Origin: Aquanectria penicillioides | Lineage: Eukaryota > Ascomycota > Sordariomycetes > Hypocreales > Nectriaceae | Length of the DNA stretch: 64,000 nt | Direction: 5' to 3' | Assembly (NCBI GenBank): GCA_003415625.1 | Contig: PYIU01000003.1 | Coordinates: 6,262,001-6,326,000 of the forward strand | In this document: positions 1-12,717 of the stretch, piece by piece | Position numbering within the stretch: position 1 is the stretch's first letter | Layout of the letters: every line of letters begins with the position of its first letter | The notes under the pieces: model-generated | Databases searched by the model: none | Told to the model about the DNA's origin: nothing | The model's input: only the letters and a program-made list of their open reading frames with translations | Position numbers and translations under genes: made by a program

Positions 1-3000
1 CTCTGGACTAGATGCCGGCCTGGCCCAGGCAACAAGACCCTGATTGATCTTCATCGTGCGATGATCCTTTGTTTCCTATACTACATCTCCATGAACCTCA
101 CCCTCTCATGAAATGCCAATGGTCCCCATTGGCGTTAATCATCGGCACCTTGCCAAGTTGTATCTAACAATGCCAAGTTGAGCGATGCTAGGTCAAAGTT
201 TTTACCTACTGACACACACCAATTCCTCGCCATTTATTTCCACTGATGTATCAAGCACGGGCTTCACCCACTTCTGTTCGCCACCAAAGATCATCGAAAT
301 CTCGCCAATTCTCTCGTTTCAAGGAAGTTTCAGCCATAAGCGAGTTAGTGCAAGTCGCAGCGACTGCCGCATTCCTCACGCTACCTGGTTTCCTGTTTAC
401 CCCCAATCTGACCAGTATTGTTCGCCAATCTCCTGTCCATGTTTTTGAGTTGTTGCCGTAAGCATAGCCTACAATATTCGTCACTGCAATTCGTCCTGGT
501 CGGGAAGAGATCTTCCAACTCAACTTCATTGTCGAGAGTGTGGATGGTTCCAGAGATGGGTCGTTCGGCCATGCATGGCATTGTGTCAAACCCACGACTT
601 CAGGCAAGGGATTTGGGATGGCGGCTCCTTCGGCCAGTGCCGAACCCGACAAATAATCCGAACGCTAATTCATCTCAAACCCCCCAGCATGAAGCCTGAT
701 ACACCAAGTGAGAAACACAGCTGACCAAAAGGGGACATTGGGGTGTGGTGGTGGCCACTGTCGCCCTGCTTTGCGATACTGATTTCCGTTTTGGAGGCTA
801 CCCATACGCATTTGGCCCATGTGCTTCTGGAAACGAACAACAGGTGATGGCGACCAGGCTTGCAAAAAGGCTGGGGAGGTTGGTTGACCAGGCCTGGTCA
901 CATTCGAAAGCTTTGGGGCGATTGCAAGGACCTCAGCTCAGCCTGTCCTTGCTCCCTCAGCCGGGCGCTACCACGCCAGGACTAAAACAACAAAGGGTAC
1001 CATACTCGAGGCTACCAGCTGGTAAAGGTTGGCATTGGTTCATTGATGAAAATTGAGTTGCCATCGACCCATTTGCTGTCACCTCTCCTAATACCTTGCC
1101 CCAACGAAGCATCTCATGTACCATGGGCTCGGATGTGGAACTTCGTCCCAGTACAGAAATTGGGGAGGATAGGCGTGTGCGGCTCCGAGGATGATGCCGG
1201 TTATATTCTTATTTTCACATCACCTTGCCATTCTCCCTTGCTGGGGTGGTTGAGTACCCCTGGTCGCTTCTACTGTATCCCGTCATTTGCATCTGCTGAT
1301 AATACAGTGGCACTTGACTGTTATCCTGGTAAATGTATCTTTTTTTTAATTCAGCGCGAAATAGCTGACCGGTCGAGGTACCACGTTGACCGGTGCATCA
1401 AAATGAATTCCATCTCGCTGCGTTGTGACCTGCACTTGTGTGGTGATGATGCCTCTATGCTGTGCCCCCCCCCCCCCCCCCCCCCTGTGCCTCTCTGTGA
1501 TGCGTCTCGCAACCACCCACGGGTCCTCACTTCATGATGAGCGGGGGTGGGAGTGTTTCTTTTCGGACGCAATCGTCGCACTTCTCTGACATATAGATGA
1601 CCTCGTGTTTCGCCGATGTGCCCTTGCACCCGTTAAACGCCTTTTCGCACCACCGAATTCGGTAATATCCAACATGGCCACATGTCCATTCCCTATCCAC
1701 TTGGGAGCACATCGCGATTTGGATAGTCAACGTTATTGTTTGGCTTGCGATGGCCTTCGGTTCCAAATGGAGACTCGTCGTTGTGGCAGGCCTGCACCAG
1801 CAGTGAGTTTTGTTCACCACCTAGGGCGACAGGGGAGGTTATATTATGCCCAAAAAGAATACCTTTCTAGATTGGTTGATCGATGGAGGCGACGGCGGTT
1901 GCGATCTTCGCCTAGCCATATGTCCCGCGATGCCCGGTCTGGCTCCTTGATCAGATCTCGTCCAGTTTCTCCGTCTCGACCGTCGGCGCTTGCTCTCCCT
2001 CTCCCCTTCTCGGCCTCTTTTTTTCTTTCTTTTCTTATTCTTCTCGCTCTGCACGGCACTTGGGGGGGCTGTCTAATAACAGCACGCGCAACCAGCCGGA
2101 AAAGTGATGTTGTGTCGTCGAGGACACAGGAAAGAGTGATACTCGCCGCCAGGGACTGGTCGAACGAAGCCGTAGTGTGGTCAGCGACCTGGGCCATCGA
2201 ATCAGCGAATCATCACTGACCACAGCCGGCCTGCGTCCCCAGTACAGTATCAGTCTACACGAATGCTGCGACGCCTTAGCTTGTCCGAGGTCTCTTTGGT
2301 ACCAATATCTCTCTGCACCGGGTGCCAGAGGGGTTGGCTGGGAGGGGTGAGTGACCCCTGTGTATCCATCAAAGATGACGTTCCGCAGCACACAGCCAGC
2401 AGCGCACGGCTGCAGTTCGTTGTCCCAGGCTAAGGGCAAGCCCCTCTCCTCCCAGCGTGTGTGCTATGTGTTGGATGCTGTGTCTGGCCGTGTCTCCCGT
2501 CACCGCTCCAAGGCCTGACAATATCAATTGGGGGCGCCAGAAGGTCAACAGCCGGCGGCGTTTGGGCGCTGGGGGAGGCTGGCACCCATTGTCAACAGGG
2601 CTTGTTCTCTACGGTGGGTCGAATGCTCAAAACCGTACGATGTGCCTCAGCCATCCCGATCCTCGGCAAGGGAGCGCCATGAGCGGAACCCTGTCTGCGA
2701 GCGGGTCATCCAGTACACGGAGCCGACGACGGGTAAGCACAGGCTGCAATTGGCTCCAGAAGCGGCCAGGGAGGGGGGCCATTTCGTCCAGTCCGTAATA
2801 AATCCTTTGTCGAAGCCCATCTCTGTGGACGACGCCGATGCATCGTCTAGCGATCGTGGTTGAGATTTCAGCTGTGTGTATAGGGTAGCGGCAATGGCCC
2901 AGTCGAGTTGGGCACGCGCAGGTCGCGTGAGAAACCAGAATCCAATGCCTCCTCCAGTGCGGCACCGCCAGGGCGACGAGGGAAAATCTCTCACGGTCGT

Positions 3001-5464
3001 TGTGCCGAAAGACTGCTGCACGCCACAAGACCCCAGGCGTTGTCAGTCATGGCAACCACCACACCTGCCCAACGTGGTAACCGGTACGACATCCCAGATG
3101 CGTCCACGGATAAATGTTGACGGCGGCGGCCCTCAGGCGAATCTCACCGCTTTGAATCGCGTGTTTCCCAGCTCTGCTCCAGTGCCACTGGCCTTCGGGG
3201 CGCACGTTCCCAGCAAATGTTTCTGGAGTAGACAACTACCCCAAGTTCTTGCGCAGGACAACAGTGAACAGAAAAGCGTCGCTAATCTCGGGCCGTTTGA
3301 CATGTCGAATCTCGATGCGACGACCCGCAGCGCCTGTCGAATCACTTGATTGGAGGACTAAACCCCTTAGCGTTGACGTGAACCCTTTGGCCCTTGGTGC
3401 TCATATGTCGGGAACTGCGAGATTGTTGTCTCGCGAGTGAACAATCAGCAATGGGGTGACGAGGGTGACAGATCACAAAGCCCTGATAGCGGGCTGAGCT
3501 GTGAGACCTCTCTCACAGTTCCACTATTGGTTTCCCCTCACATAGACTTCTGCGGTGACTCGGTACTTTACGCAGCTAGGGCACGAGTTGCATAGTTACT
3601 GTTTAACACCGCTGCCGTATAACAGCACTTGGTTGTAGGCATGATGCCCACCGCGGACCATTGTATGCGAATCACTCCTCTTAGACAAGCCTCGCGTCAA
3701 AATTGGTGTTGGTCGCACTCGGACGTCTGCCTCTCCACCACCTAGCATCATCAATATTCGAGCTGGTGGGACTTAGACATATCATAGAAAAGGGCCTCTC
3801 AACCTGATGCTCCGGGTCACCATGCCAAGGCTTACCGTCCATTTCCCGAATCGACTCCAACTGGCAATGAAAATGGTCGCAACCATGCATTAATTACCGA
3901 CAGATTCCACCACCTATTGCAGTGAGCAACTGCAGGCCAAGTTCTCCGGCATATGCGCGTTAGCCTGGCCTCGGGGCTTCGGCGCTTCCTTGTTTTCGGT
4001 GCAGAAAAGTAATTAAAATGAGAACAGAATGACGACACTCATGCGAAATAGAACAGTGACCTCCATGCTGCATTATATATTATTACCAATATTCTGGCTA
4101 GCCATTAATCACCTGAATCACTGGCGCCCAGAAGATTTGTTGAGTGCCGCGTGCCGGTTAGGGCTGATGACATGTGTAAATCAAAGCCGTTGGTTGTACA
4201 ATGTTGTCACGCCCCGATCTCTAGCTGAAAAAAGCCGCCCCCAGAATCACCACATGCCTCATAAAGGCTGGGGTCACCCAGCACGTACTTCTATTGCTTG
4301 GCCAATGTCTCGTCTTAATTTTCGAACTTGACGTGTACTTCGTAGAAATATGATACGGCCTCACGATTCCCCACATCGTCAACTGCACAGGTGAAGGGAT
4401 GATTTTGTCTCAATTTGGCATCATGTTTATCCTTTACCCCAAACGACATACCCGCTCTGGCAAACCATAGCAAACTATGAACATTGCCACAATGTCGGAA
4501 GCCAATAGCAGCGAACGAAGTTGTTTCCCAGATAGCTCAGAAAGCGGTGATTAAGTTCAAGGATCAATGGACTACGTAGCTAACAAGACCATGATCAAGC
4601 ATGATGTCCTATATTGCAAATGGTACTAGTTTCTGTAAAACACATCGGGAATTTTCCTGACTGATGTAACCATCTCGACAGATAATTAACAGTGTGATCG
4701 CCAATCCATTTTGATAGTAGCACAAGCATGAGTACTGAGGCACCAGGTCGACAATCAGCCGGTGAGGTTGTACTGATTGTACACTCTGGACCAGGGCATA
4801 TGATACCTTCCATAACCTTGAGACTATCGAAGCTACTATGGATACTATATCAGGGTGGAAGTGAAGGACTAGCTAACCAGCAAGGTTGATCATGCTCAGC
4901 TAGCAATCGTGATGAGTCAAATGAAATGCGCACTCACCTGCCACACTCTGAGGTCCCCTTACATTGATCCCATGGGTATCGTCATCGCTTCTCAAATCAT
5001 CCGAAACAAAAATGGCAAGTTCCTTATCTATTTTCTTTGAAAGGGATTTCCAAGCTTCGGGCTCGAGTGCTTGGTTCTTGGTTCAACATAGCAGAAGTGG
5101 GAGCAGCAGAGGGAGGCTCAAACGGCCTGACCGATTGGTCGTTTGTCTCGCTGTGGCTTTTGTTGACAGAATAAGCCGCCTGCAAGCCCCCAGCTTGCCG
5201 TTGGCTCTGATGCAGGAGAAACATGTTTGCCCCACGCAAATTGTTCTGTGGCTTTTGCTTGTTGTTCCTTCCCCTTCCAAAAGCTGCAGCTCCTCACTGC
5301 CGCAACTCACAACGTTGCCTTAGGCCAGGATTGCCGTGAACTTACCACTTGCCACTTGCCACTTAATTTTCATCTTTCACAATCCACATTGACCTCCTCT
5401 CCATGATTTGAAGTAACTGAACACGCAGTGTCACTTCTTTTGTGCTTGGCAGGTCACAGGCGAT
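1..5464. other. Gene-poor stretch, no supportable gene
   Basis: About 5.4 kb with no open frame that looks like protein on either strand. All frames are short, overlap each other, and lack domain-like composition or intron-linked continuations. The only conspicuous element is a run of 21 cytosines at 1465-1485. The part from about 3.4 to 5.0 kb looks visibly more AT-rich than the coding regions, but no terminal repeats, transposase remnants or target-site duplications were seen. It may be intergenic DNA or a decayed element; I cannot tell which. Confidence 0.5.
1465..1485. repeat. Poly-C tract (21 C)
   Basis: An uninterrupted run of 21 cytosines on the + strand in non-coding DNA. Such runs are slippage-prone and can be length-variable or sequencing-error-prone. 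No gene depends on its length here. Confidence 0.95.
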
Positions 5465-5621
5465 ATGTTGCCCACACCCATTTCTCTTCTCCTTCCAAGT
5501 CTCCTTGTTCTTTTATTCCACCCAAGTGGAAGCCAATGCTTCTATTAGGGTAGGGGGCGGCACACTTCTGGTAAGTCGAGCGTTCGTATGAGGATCTATC
5601 ACACATGCTGACGCGTCTTAG
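5465..5621 (+). other. Possible 5' signal-peptide exon and intron of KAR5, with in-frame stop
   Basis: ATG at 5465-5467 opens a frame starting MLPTPISLLLPSLLVLLF, a textbook ER signal-peptide core. A strong GTAAGT donor lies at 5571 and a TTAG acceptor ends at 5621. Joining them keeps the phase of the downstream KAR5 frame, which is open from 5622 into the 5702 start. A TAG at 5546-5548 interrupts the frame before the donor. A weaker GTGGAA donor at 5526 would remove the stop and also keeps phase. So either the weak donor is used, or the leader is broken in this strain. Confidence 0.4.
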
Positions 5622-5701
5622 GAGATGGAATCGATGGGCATTCAGCTTCGTCAAGTCACGCCGCCGCACAAACCAGCTTCCACGAGCAACGGCTGTCCAA
5701 C

Positions 5702-7315
5702 ATGTATACAATGGCACTCTCAGAACTCCAGGAATTGGAATTTGAACCTCTCTGCCACAGAATTGCGGCGCGGTTGTTGGTCAGCAATTGCCAGATCCTA
5801 GACGGCCAAGACGAGGCGACGATTCATCTAGACAGTGGGAGAGCCGCAAGGGACTTTGTTGACTCCTATGCTGCGAGTCTTGCCATTTGTGACCTTGAGA
5901 GAGGGAGCTTCGTAATTCCTTCTAGTTGCACAAAGTTTCGTGAAGTGACTTTGGCTGCACTTCCTGTTCCAAAGCAACCACAGCTTCACGTCACCACGCC
6001 TGAAATCGACGGCTGCCTTGAGGGCCTAGCCCAATCAGACTCTGCTTGGAACACCTGGGTAAGCTATCGCCACAAGGCACTCAGGTTTTGTGAAGTGGCT
6101 CGGGCGGATAATGAAAAAGGTTTGAGGTATGGTTTCCTGATGGCAGGCTTCCGAGACTGACTAGTCCACTCTTAGCCCAAAACATTCATCTGTACCAACG
6201 AGTCACCAAGATCCTCGAGAAGCTGACCTCGCAAATCGAGTACGAAATAGAAGAACGCTTGAAGTTTCTTGATCGCATATCCTATATTACGGCTGATTCC
6301 ATTGACACCTTTGCGTCCCAAGTTGGCCATCTGAGAGCTGAACTTCAGTTGCTTGGAGAAATAGTTGAGGATCGACTACACCGTACCGCCCAGGTCAGAC
6401 CAATCGATTGCCATCTATCAAGAAATATTGAGTTGTTAACATAGAATAAGGAATCGGGAGAGACATTGAAAGGAGGACTGGAGGATGCCAAAAATCTGCA
6501 ACAGATTCTGACATTATTGCTGCGTGCAACTATGGATGCAACCGCCGAGGTCACCGCTTCCCACGAAACCGCTCTTCAAACCGTCGCTCAGGCTGCAAAA
6601 TATGAGGTCGTGACTCTAACAAGCGCGCTAGCGGCCGCCCTGGCGTCTTCTGTCTCCCTGCAACATCAAATGGTAAGTTCGAATTATGACAATGGGCCAA
6701 CCACTACTTACCGACCCACGGTAGGATGCAACAAAAATACAAACGCAGGAAATACTGCTAAACCAATTAAAAATTGAAGAGGTTAGCTCATCATGCTCAT
6801 CATCGACCAGATAACTGAACAATAGCAGGGAATGGGAAAATTAGAAGTTATCGCCGACGATTTGCGACAAAAGTTTGATAGTCATGAGGGTCGTCTAGGG
6901 CAAGCACAAGAAAAGGCTGAACTGATTCTCGATACCCTTGATGCTGTCACTGCATCAGCTGCCACATACAAGAGTCTTGCTTTTAATGGCTTCAGCTTGT
7001 CGGCTGCCTGGCCTTATATCATTTTCCCTGCAGCATCTCTCATCATGGGTTCATATGGCCTGGAACCTTCGGTTGGGCGAAACCTATGGCTTGTTGGAAT
7101 TGGTATGTCTAATTCTAATCTTCTTATACCTTTCTAACTGTATGGAAGGAGAAATTACTGGCTTCCTTATCTCAAATGCCAAACTCTGCACCGATATCCT
7201 ATTTGCAACCACCTCGGAGTCATATCCGGGAAATCTCAAAATGAACACATCCGGCGAGATGGACGCATTCCCGGGGAATTTGAAAAGAAACACTGGGGTC
7301 ATGCCTTTCCAGTAG
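5702..7315 (+). CDS. KAR5: KAR5/Tht1-type nuclear fusion (karyogamy) protein, six or more exons
   Basis: Kar5/Tht1 proteins sit in the nuclear envelope/ER membrane and are needed for nuclear fusion after mating. Exons read by eye: 5702-6119, 6176-6393, 6445-6672, 6725-6781, 6826-7102 and 7149-7315; all junctions keep phase and have GT..AG ends. The first exon carries the family's conserved N-terminal block: [16 protein letters not shown], then [18 protein letters not shown], then [18 protein letters not shown], with several conserved-looking cysteines. The middle exons encode long helical/coiled-coil stretches. Exon 5 contains a hydrophobic segment ([16 protein letters not shown]) of the C-terminal membrane-anchor type. 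The start at 5702 gives no signal peptide although the family normally enters the ER; a likely signal-peptide exon lies upstream at 5465 but is interrupted by a stop. The last exon is less conserved-looking and its end is uncertain. It is convergent with RAP1 (553 bp apart). Family call confident; ends less so. Confidence 0.85.
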
Positions 7316-7868
7316 AATATTCAAAGTCCATATTAGGACTATATCTTAAGGCATACCGATATCATGTTGACATGACGCGGTTGGCAATCTTTTAGAGGTG
7401 TTTTGCAAAGGTTTGGGATTTCATTTTTTATTCTGCGGGTTTAAATAAGGCATGAAGTTATGGGGTAGGAGAGCCGAGCTTTTGGAGGATAGGAACCGGA
7501 AGTTGCGTTGACAAGCGTGTGGTGGGAGTTTTGGGAGCTTGAACAGTAATCCTTCTAGGCTTAGGTCGTAACCTATTCTCGAGCTCAAGGGTGGGTTTCC
7601 CCGTCCTTGACAAAATGGTAACTCTGAGAAATAAAATGATTTATCAAACTCTCCAGGAAGAAAAAACCTCTGTGCATGATGGATGGTTGTCAATCATGGG
7701 TGGTTGATATAAAGCAACAAACTAGCATTGGGTATTCTGTAATTAACTCCCACTATGGTTCACGTGAACGAACTCCATACTCAATTTTACAATGACCAAG
7801 CCCAGAACACCAAGCAAAACAAATACAAAGAAAATCCAGAGTCAGTGAGAGCAGAAGACCGTGTAAGT

Positions 7869-10359
7869 TCATGATGTTTTGGAAAGCCATCGAAGGAGGT
7901 CCTGTGTCCCAGACTCGGCTTGTTTATCCGTCCCTTGCGCTTCAAGAAACGCTTTCCTGAGCTCCATCCTCCTCAGCCCATGTTTGTCCAGTAGTCGTTT
8001 TGAGACCTTGCGAGCCTTACGATGGCGTTGTTCTTCGGCTGGCCCAATAGGTGCCTGACGGAGATTTACAGTGGCAATAAAAGATAGATCATTATCATCG
8101 CGGTCCGTCCAGATGCCCTCATGATGCGAAGGCACGTCTTCATTGTCCTTGAGCTTCTGCATCACGCTGCTAGCCAGACTACCAGGGGTTAGGGTTGTGC
8201 GCTTGAGGCCCTCGATCACAATGGGGCGTGGGAAGCCAAGTGATTCATAGTATTGAATCCACTCATCAATGTCGCGGTGGTTAGACTTTGGCGGCATGGG
8301 CAGAGAGCCACTGCGAGTTCCTGATATTTCTCCTGACTGGGGTGCAGTAGTTGTGGCTGGAGCAGAGGCTTTTCGTTGAGACGTCGATGTGGTTTTGGAG
8401 TTGAAAGAAGCTGGAAGAGAACGCCGGGGTGCTTTGGATTCGCGTTCGGCGACCGAAACATGTTTTGATGGAATAGGGACCGGCTTCTGCGAAAGAGGCT
8501 TTAGGCGTTGGCCGGAAGGCTCGGCTTGTGAATTTTGCATTGGGTATGAAATCGATCGTCCAAAAACCCTTGTCTTCTTAACTGGACGGGCTCTGTCGAG
8601 ACTGAATGGAATCGGACTGTGATTAAGGGCCTCAACATGAAGCTGTTGAGAGGGCGTCATATCAATCAAAAAGCTTTGGGTATCAAGCAAAGGCGATTGT
8701 TGCAGGATCGCCCTCGGTTGTGTCTCAAACTCTCGATGTGCTTCTTCTTCGACTTCTTCGACGTCTTCCTCGTCATCTCGTTCGTCTTCTTGGGGTTCAT
8801 CGTCTTCAGTACGAGGGAGTGGAGGAAGGTGCTGTGACGCCTCACTGGCATCGATGTAATCCTGGCGCATCTGGCTTTTTCTAATACTCGGGGAAAACAA
8901 CTGGCCGGACGGAACTTGCCGACCTGACCTATCTTCCATGTCTGGAGTTGATGGGATTTCCACCTTTTTCTGGAACCGCCTTCGTTTTGTAAAAGGACCA
9001 GAGGAGGTTAGCGGGAGCTGTCTGATGGACCGCTTGACACCAATTGGTGGTGATGAGCGAACATAACTCTGGGGGAGCCTCGCAAGTGCGTGTTGAGATG
9101 GCGACTCCTCCACCCATTCATCTTCTGCCGGTTGAGCAAAAGATCCATTATCGTTATCTGAGAAGCCATCATACGGCTCACCGATATCAGGAAGCGGGCC
9201 ATTAAGTTCATCCTCGGCGTCTTCCTCAGCGTCGATTGCGTTGTCCATTTCGTACTCCGTCATCGCTTCTAAGAAATCCGCCAAACTTTCGTCAAAGCAT
9301 TGCCGTAGTTGTACGATGGCGATTTCGTCTTGAGGAGAAAATCCTAGTAAATCGGCAATTTGGCCCCAATCTTCCTCGTCCAGCTCTGCTGTACCCTTCT
9401 CTTGCCTTCTTGACTTGACCGCATCGGCAAGATCAGCTAACTCAATTATGTTCGCCTTAATTTTGGGTCGCGGCTTTATTTCGGCGCCGGTCACAGTAAT
9501 GTACTCGTTGAGATCGTCATAGAACGTTTTTTTCCTCATTTCAATTGAATTGGACGATTCCTCTTCGACAGATTCTTGGCTGTCGTTTGCTGTCTCATTA
9601 GTTGGCTTAGTTGCGGGCTCCGGGGCTGGCTGAGGAGCAACTTTGGCAGGCAGTTGTGTTTCGTCCTCATCAATTTCTTCAGGCCGGTGAGCTGTATCAC
9701 CATCTGACTCATCTGGTGCTGATGCGGCTAACAACCGTAGATTGTTTAGAGGAAGTAGTTGTAGGTTCTTGACATAGCGGTTTCGCCATGACTGCCATGT
9801 GTGCCGGGGGTTCTGTACGAATTAGCACTGGGGTATTTTTCATCTTAGATTGTACGGCAAAGAACACTTACGATCTGTTCGAACTCGTGGTAAATTCTGT
9901 TTCCGGTTCGAATCGGATGGGCCAGCACCCATTTTGCCAGCGCAGCATCGTCGGCCGGAGTGAAAGGTGTACGGGTTGACTTGGCACCCCCACCTCCCCC
10001 AACAGGTCTGGGAAGATCTGGATCTGGTCCGATGCGATATCGATCCTTGATCTGAATGTATCCATTTTTCACAGAATCATCAATAAACTTCCATGAGTAA
10101 GAACCAGGTGGCGCAAATTTGGGCTTGGCATGATCTGCGATGAGGATGTCGGCCTGCTTCTCCAGAGGCATGACTATGCCCTTGTTCGTCTATCTGGCGT
10201 CAGTCTTCAAACGTCACAGACAGGAGTTATCCGACATACCTGGATTTTCTCAAGCAGATCTTTCCTCGACGGAACTCGCTTGGATACCCAAAATTTGACA
10301 CCTTTGAAAATATTCCCACCTTCGGCGCTCTCTACACCGTCGTACGTCACGGCTGCCAT
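7869..10359 (-). CDS. RAP1: Telomere-binding protein RAP1, three exons
   Basis: Rap1 joins the telomere-capping complex, where in filamentous fungi it is usually recruited through a TRF/Taz1-type protein. Exons (minus strand): 10240-10359, 9872-10189 and 7869-9812, about 793 aa, all phase-consistent with GTATGT and GTAAGT donors. Residues about 1-100 form the BRCT-like N-terminus (start MAAVTYDGVE, then a GxxFWV-type core). Residues about 112-165 are the Rap1 Myb domain (TRTPFTPADDAALAKWV, ending HTWQSWRNRYVKNL across the second junction). The middle is long, acidic and disordered, with D/E-rich runs. Residues about 690-765 look like the C-terminal Rap1 protein-interaction domain (SLASSVMQKLKDNEDVPSHH, then GIWTDRDDNDL). 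It is divergent from SWF1 with a 0.64 kb shared upstream region. Confident. Confidence 0.92.
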
Positions 10360-11001
10360 GTTGGCAAGTGGCCAGCTGTCGCTTCAAATTGGGCTGGTGC
10401 CGTCATAAAGGGTCGCGTCCAGGATTGGCGTTGGGCCCCAAACGGCCAAACCGGTTAGGTTTGCCGAACTGCAGGCTGTCCAAATATCACGTTCAGAACA
10501 AAAAGAACATGCGATTCAGGTGATAATTTACGACCCATCGCACTGGATTGTTTTACACCAAGTTGCTTTTGAATCTGCTTTGCCCTTCATTGAGCTGCTG
10601 CGTTTCAACTTCCCTTCAGATGAAAGGAACGCGTGTTGTCTCCAATCGCGCGATCACGTGCCGTAGCCAAAACGTCGTGTATCGAGTTACCGGTGCATTG
10701 GCATCCGCCTATATGCATGTCCGACTCGTCCGGCGCTGTCGCCTGCTGACGAGGCTCAAAGCCACAAGCAACTACGTATTCTTCTCTTACACTGGTCTCA
10801 AGAAGGTCCTGGTCCTTTTATAACACGGACGTGATTACTTCACCTTCTCTGGGCTATTTTCTTCGGCCATGGAAATCTAAGACAGTTCTCGAACCCCAGC
10901 TGACAAGCCCTACTGCCAGGACGTGCAGGTGGCTTATTTTTGACCCTTCAGGTTGCCCCGACTGCGCCGTCGGTGTCTAAGTCTTCCTCAGGCTAGCAGT
11001 C
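10360..11001. promoter_or_regulatory. Shared divergent upstream region of RAP1 and SWF1
   Basis: About 640 bp between the two start codons, with no supportable gene. Both transcription starts must lie here. I did not find a clear TATA box. Confidence 0.5.
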
Positions 11002-12360
11002 ATGTTTTCTTTCAAAGCGGCCGTGGCTCTTATTCTCTTCATCTCGTTTATGGTGTTTGTGGCCTTTTTTGGGAGACTGCCTGCTCTGAGGTATGTGTGG
11101 GAACTGGAATTGAACAAGGGAGGGGAATGCTGACATTGTCTCTAGACGCACTCCTATTGCTAAGCTACACAAGTTGATATGGGTTAACATCCCCAACGGA
11201 GTGCTGGCTCTGGACCGGGCCCTTACTGGTGGGAGAGTGTCGAGCTATTTACAAAGGTTTGGCAACTACCTGATGCATGATCGACACTGGGCAGTGGTGG
11301 TAAGTTGACCCAGCGAGGCTTACTGCTGTTTCATGAAAAACGCGACGCGGTGAGTATCACAGACTAACGGCCTTAGGGGTTCTTCTTGCTGATACTTGTT
11401 GTCTCTGAATGTATGTATGTTCCACATGTGTGGCCAGAGATTGGATCCTTTACAAAGTTGACTGTCGTCATCGCTGTCGCCATGCCCTACACCTTTCTCT
11501 ACCTCGCCTGCGCTAGCGATCCTGGCTACATCACACCCGAGAACCTCAAGTATCATCTTTCTCTATTCCCATACGACCACACGCTCTTCCGTCCTGGCCA
11601 AGAGTGTCGGACATGTCGTCTGCTCAAACCTGCCCGCTCCAAGCACTGTAGCATTTGCAAACGATGTGTTGCCAAATCCGACCACCACTGCATCTTCATA
11701 AACTCTTGCGTCGGCTATGGGAACCAACACTGGTTTCTACTTCTTCTCGTCTCTACTGCCATTGTCTGCATGTATGGAGGCGCATTGGGGTTGTCGATTC
11801 TCACGGAACGAATCCCTCAGAGGGCTCCAGGATGGTCCATTTGGCTACCCAAAAACATGACCCTTAACCAGTATATGGCTGTCTGGGGCTGGGCCATCCA
11901 GGACAACATCAATATCGGTGCTATCACCCTTCTTGCAATCCTAACATGCCCACTTATCTGGGGCCTCCTTATTTATTCCCTTTACCTCGTTTATTGTGGC
12001 ACCACGACTAACGAGACTTTGAAGTGGTCCGAATGGAAAGAGGACATGCAAGACGGTTATGCGTTCCGCCGTTCAATGCCCCCTCACTGGCCCAAGAACC
12101 CTCAGGTTGAGCCGCTCTGCACACGCTGGCCTGTTCAAACACAGCAAGTTCTTGTGACTACCATGGACGGACAGCCGCCGAGGGAAAATGGCAACATTCC
12201 GGGGGAGGGCCCGTGGGAGAGAGTGTGGAGTTTGAAGCACATCGAGAACCTCTATGATTTGGGGTTCTGGGATAACCTTTTTGATGTCTTTTTGCCCACC
12301 TACAGTTTTGGAAACAAGGAAGACGAGCCGATAGTCGAACGGCGACGGCGGACCAAGTAG
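11002..12360 (+). CDS. SWF1: SWF1-type DHHC protein S-acyltransferase, three exons
   Basis: DHHC enzymes attach palmitate to cysteines; Swf1 acts on membrane-proximal cysteines of SNAREs and other transmembrane proteins in the ER/Golgi. Exons: 11002-11090, 11146-11299 and 11377-12360, about 408 aa. The first exon encodes an N-terminal membrane span (MFSFKAAVALILFISF). The cysteine-rich domain begins near residue 158 (CRTCRLLKPARSKHC) and holds an intact catalytic DHHC at about residues 183-186, followed by NSCVGYGNQHW. Two further membrane spans follow. The TTxE-like element appears as TTTNETLKWSEW, and the C-terminus is basic (RRRRTK). The long N-terminal part before the DHHC domain and the C-terminal block LYDLGFWDNLFDVF fit the Swf1 subfamily. 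It is convergent with AHA1. Confident. Confidence 0.92.
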
Positions 12361-12717
12361 CATATTTTAGACGTTAGATCATATGACACTATCTTCTTCA
12401 ATGGATAGATAGCCTTTAGAATCATAGTAGTTCAGTCATGTGGAGCACATAGCACGATTCAGACCCTGTGAGTTTTAACCTATAAAGTAGGCACATCCAT
12501 TATTCATCATTCAATTCGCTCATGGTATTCGTATCCACACGCTTCTAGGCCTTGCTGGCGCAGGCCGCCACGGACGCGGTTGCGTCTTTCATCCACCGCC
12601 ATGGTAGTCGCCTCAGTCCCCTGGTGCTACCCTCAAGTAGAGCGTATGGGTTCTTTCAGTCTACTCCGTCAAAACCCCGGACTCCTGGACTCCTTTTCGC
12701 CCTTTCAGCAGCCCCGT

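Noticed and set aside
1043..1629. Overlapping frames of 164 and 92 residues around the poly-C tract
   Set aside because: Frames run through the homopolymer, giving poly-Pro or poly-Gly, with no conserved features.
9899..9922. GGTTCGAATC, like a tRNA T-arm (B box)
   Set aside because: It lies within the RAP1 Myb-domain coding exon, and no matching acceptor stem or anticodon arm surrounds it.
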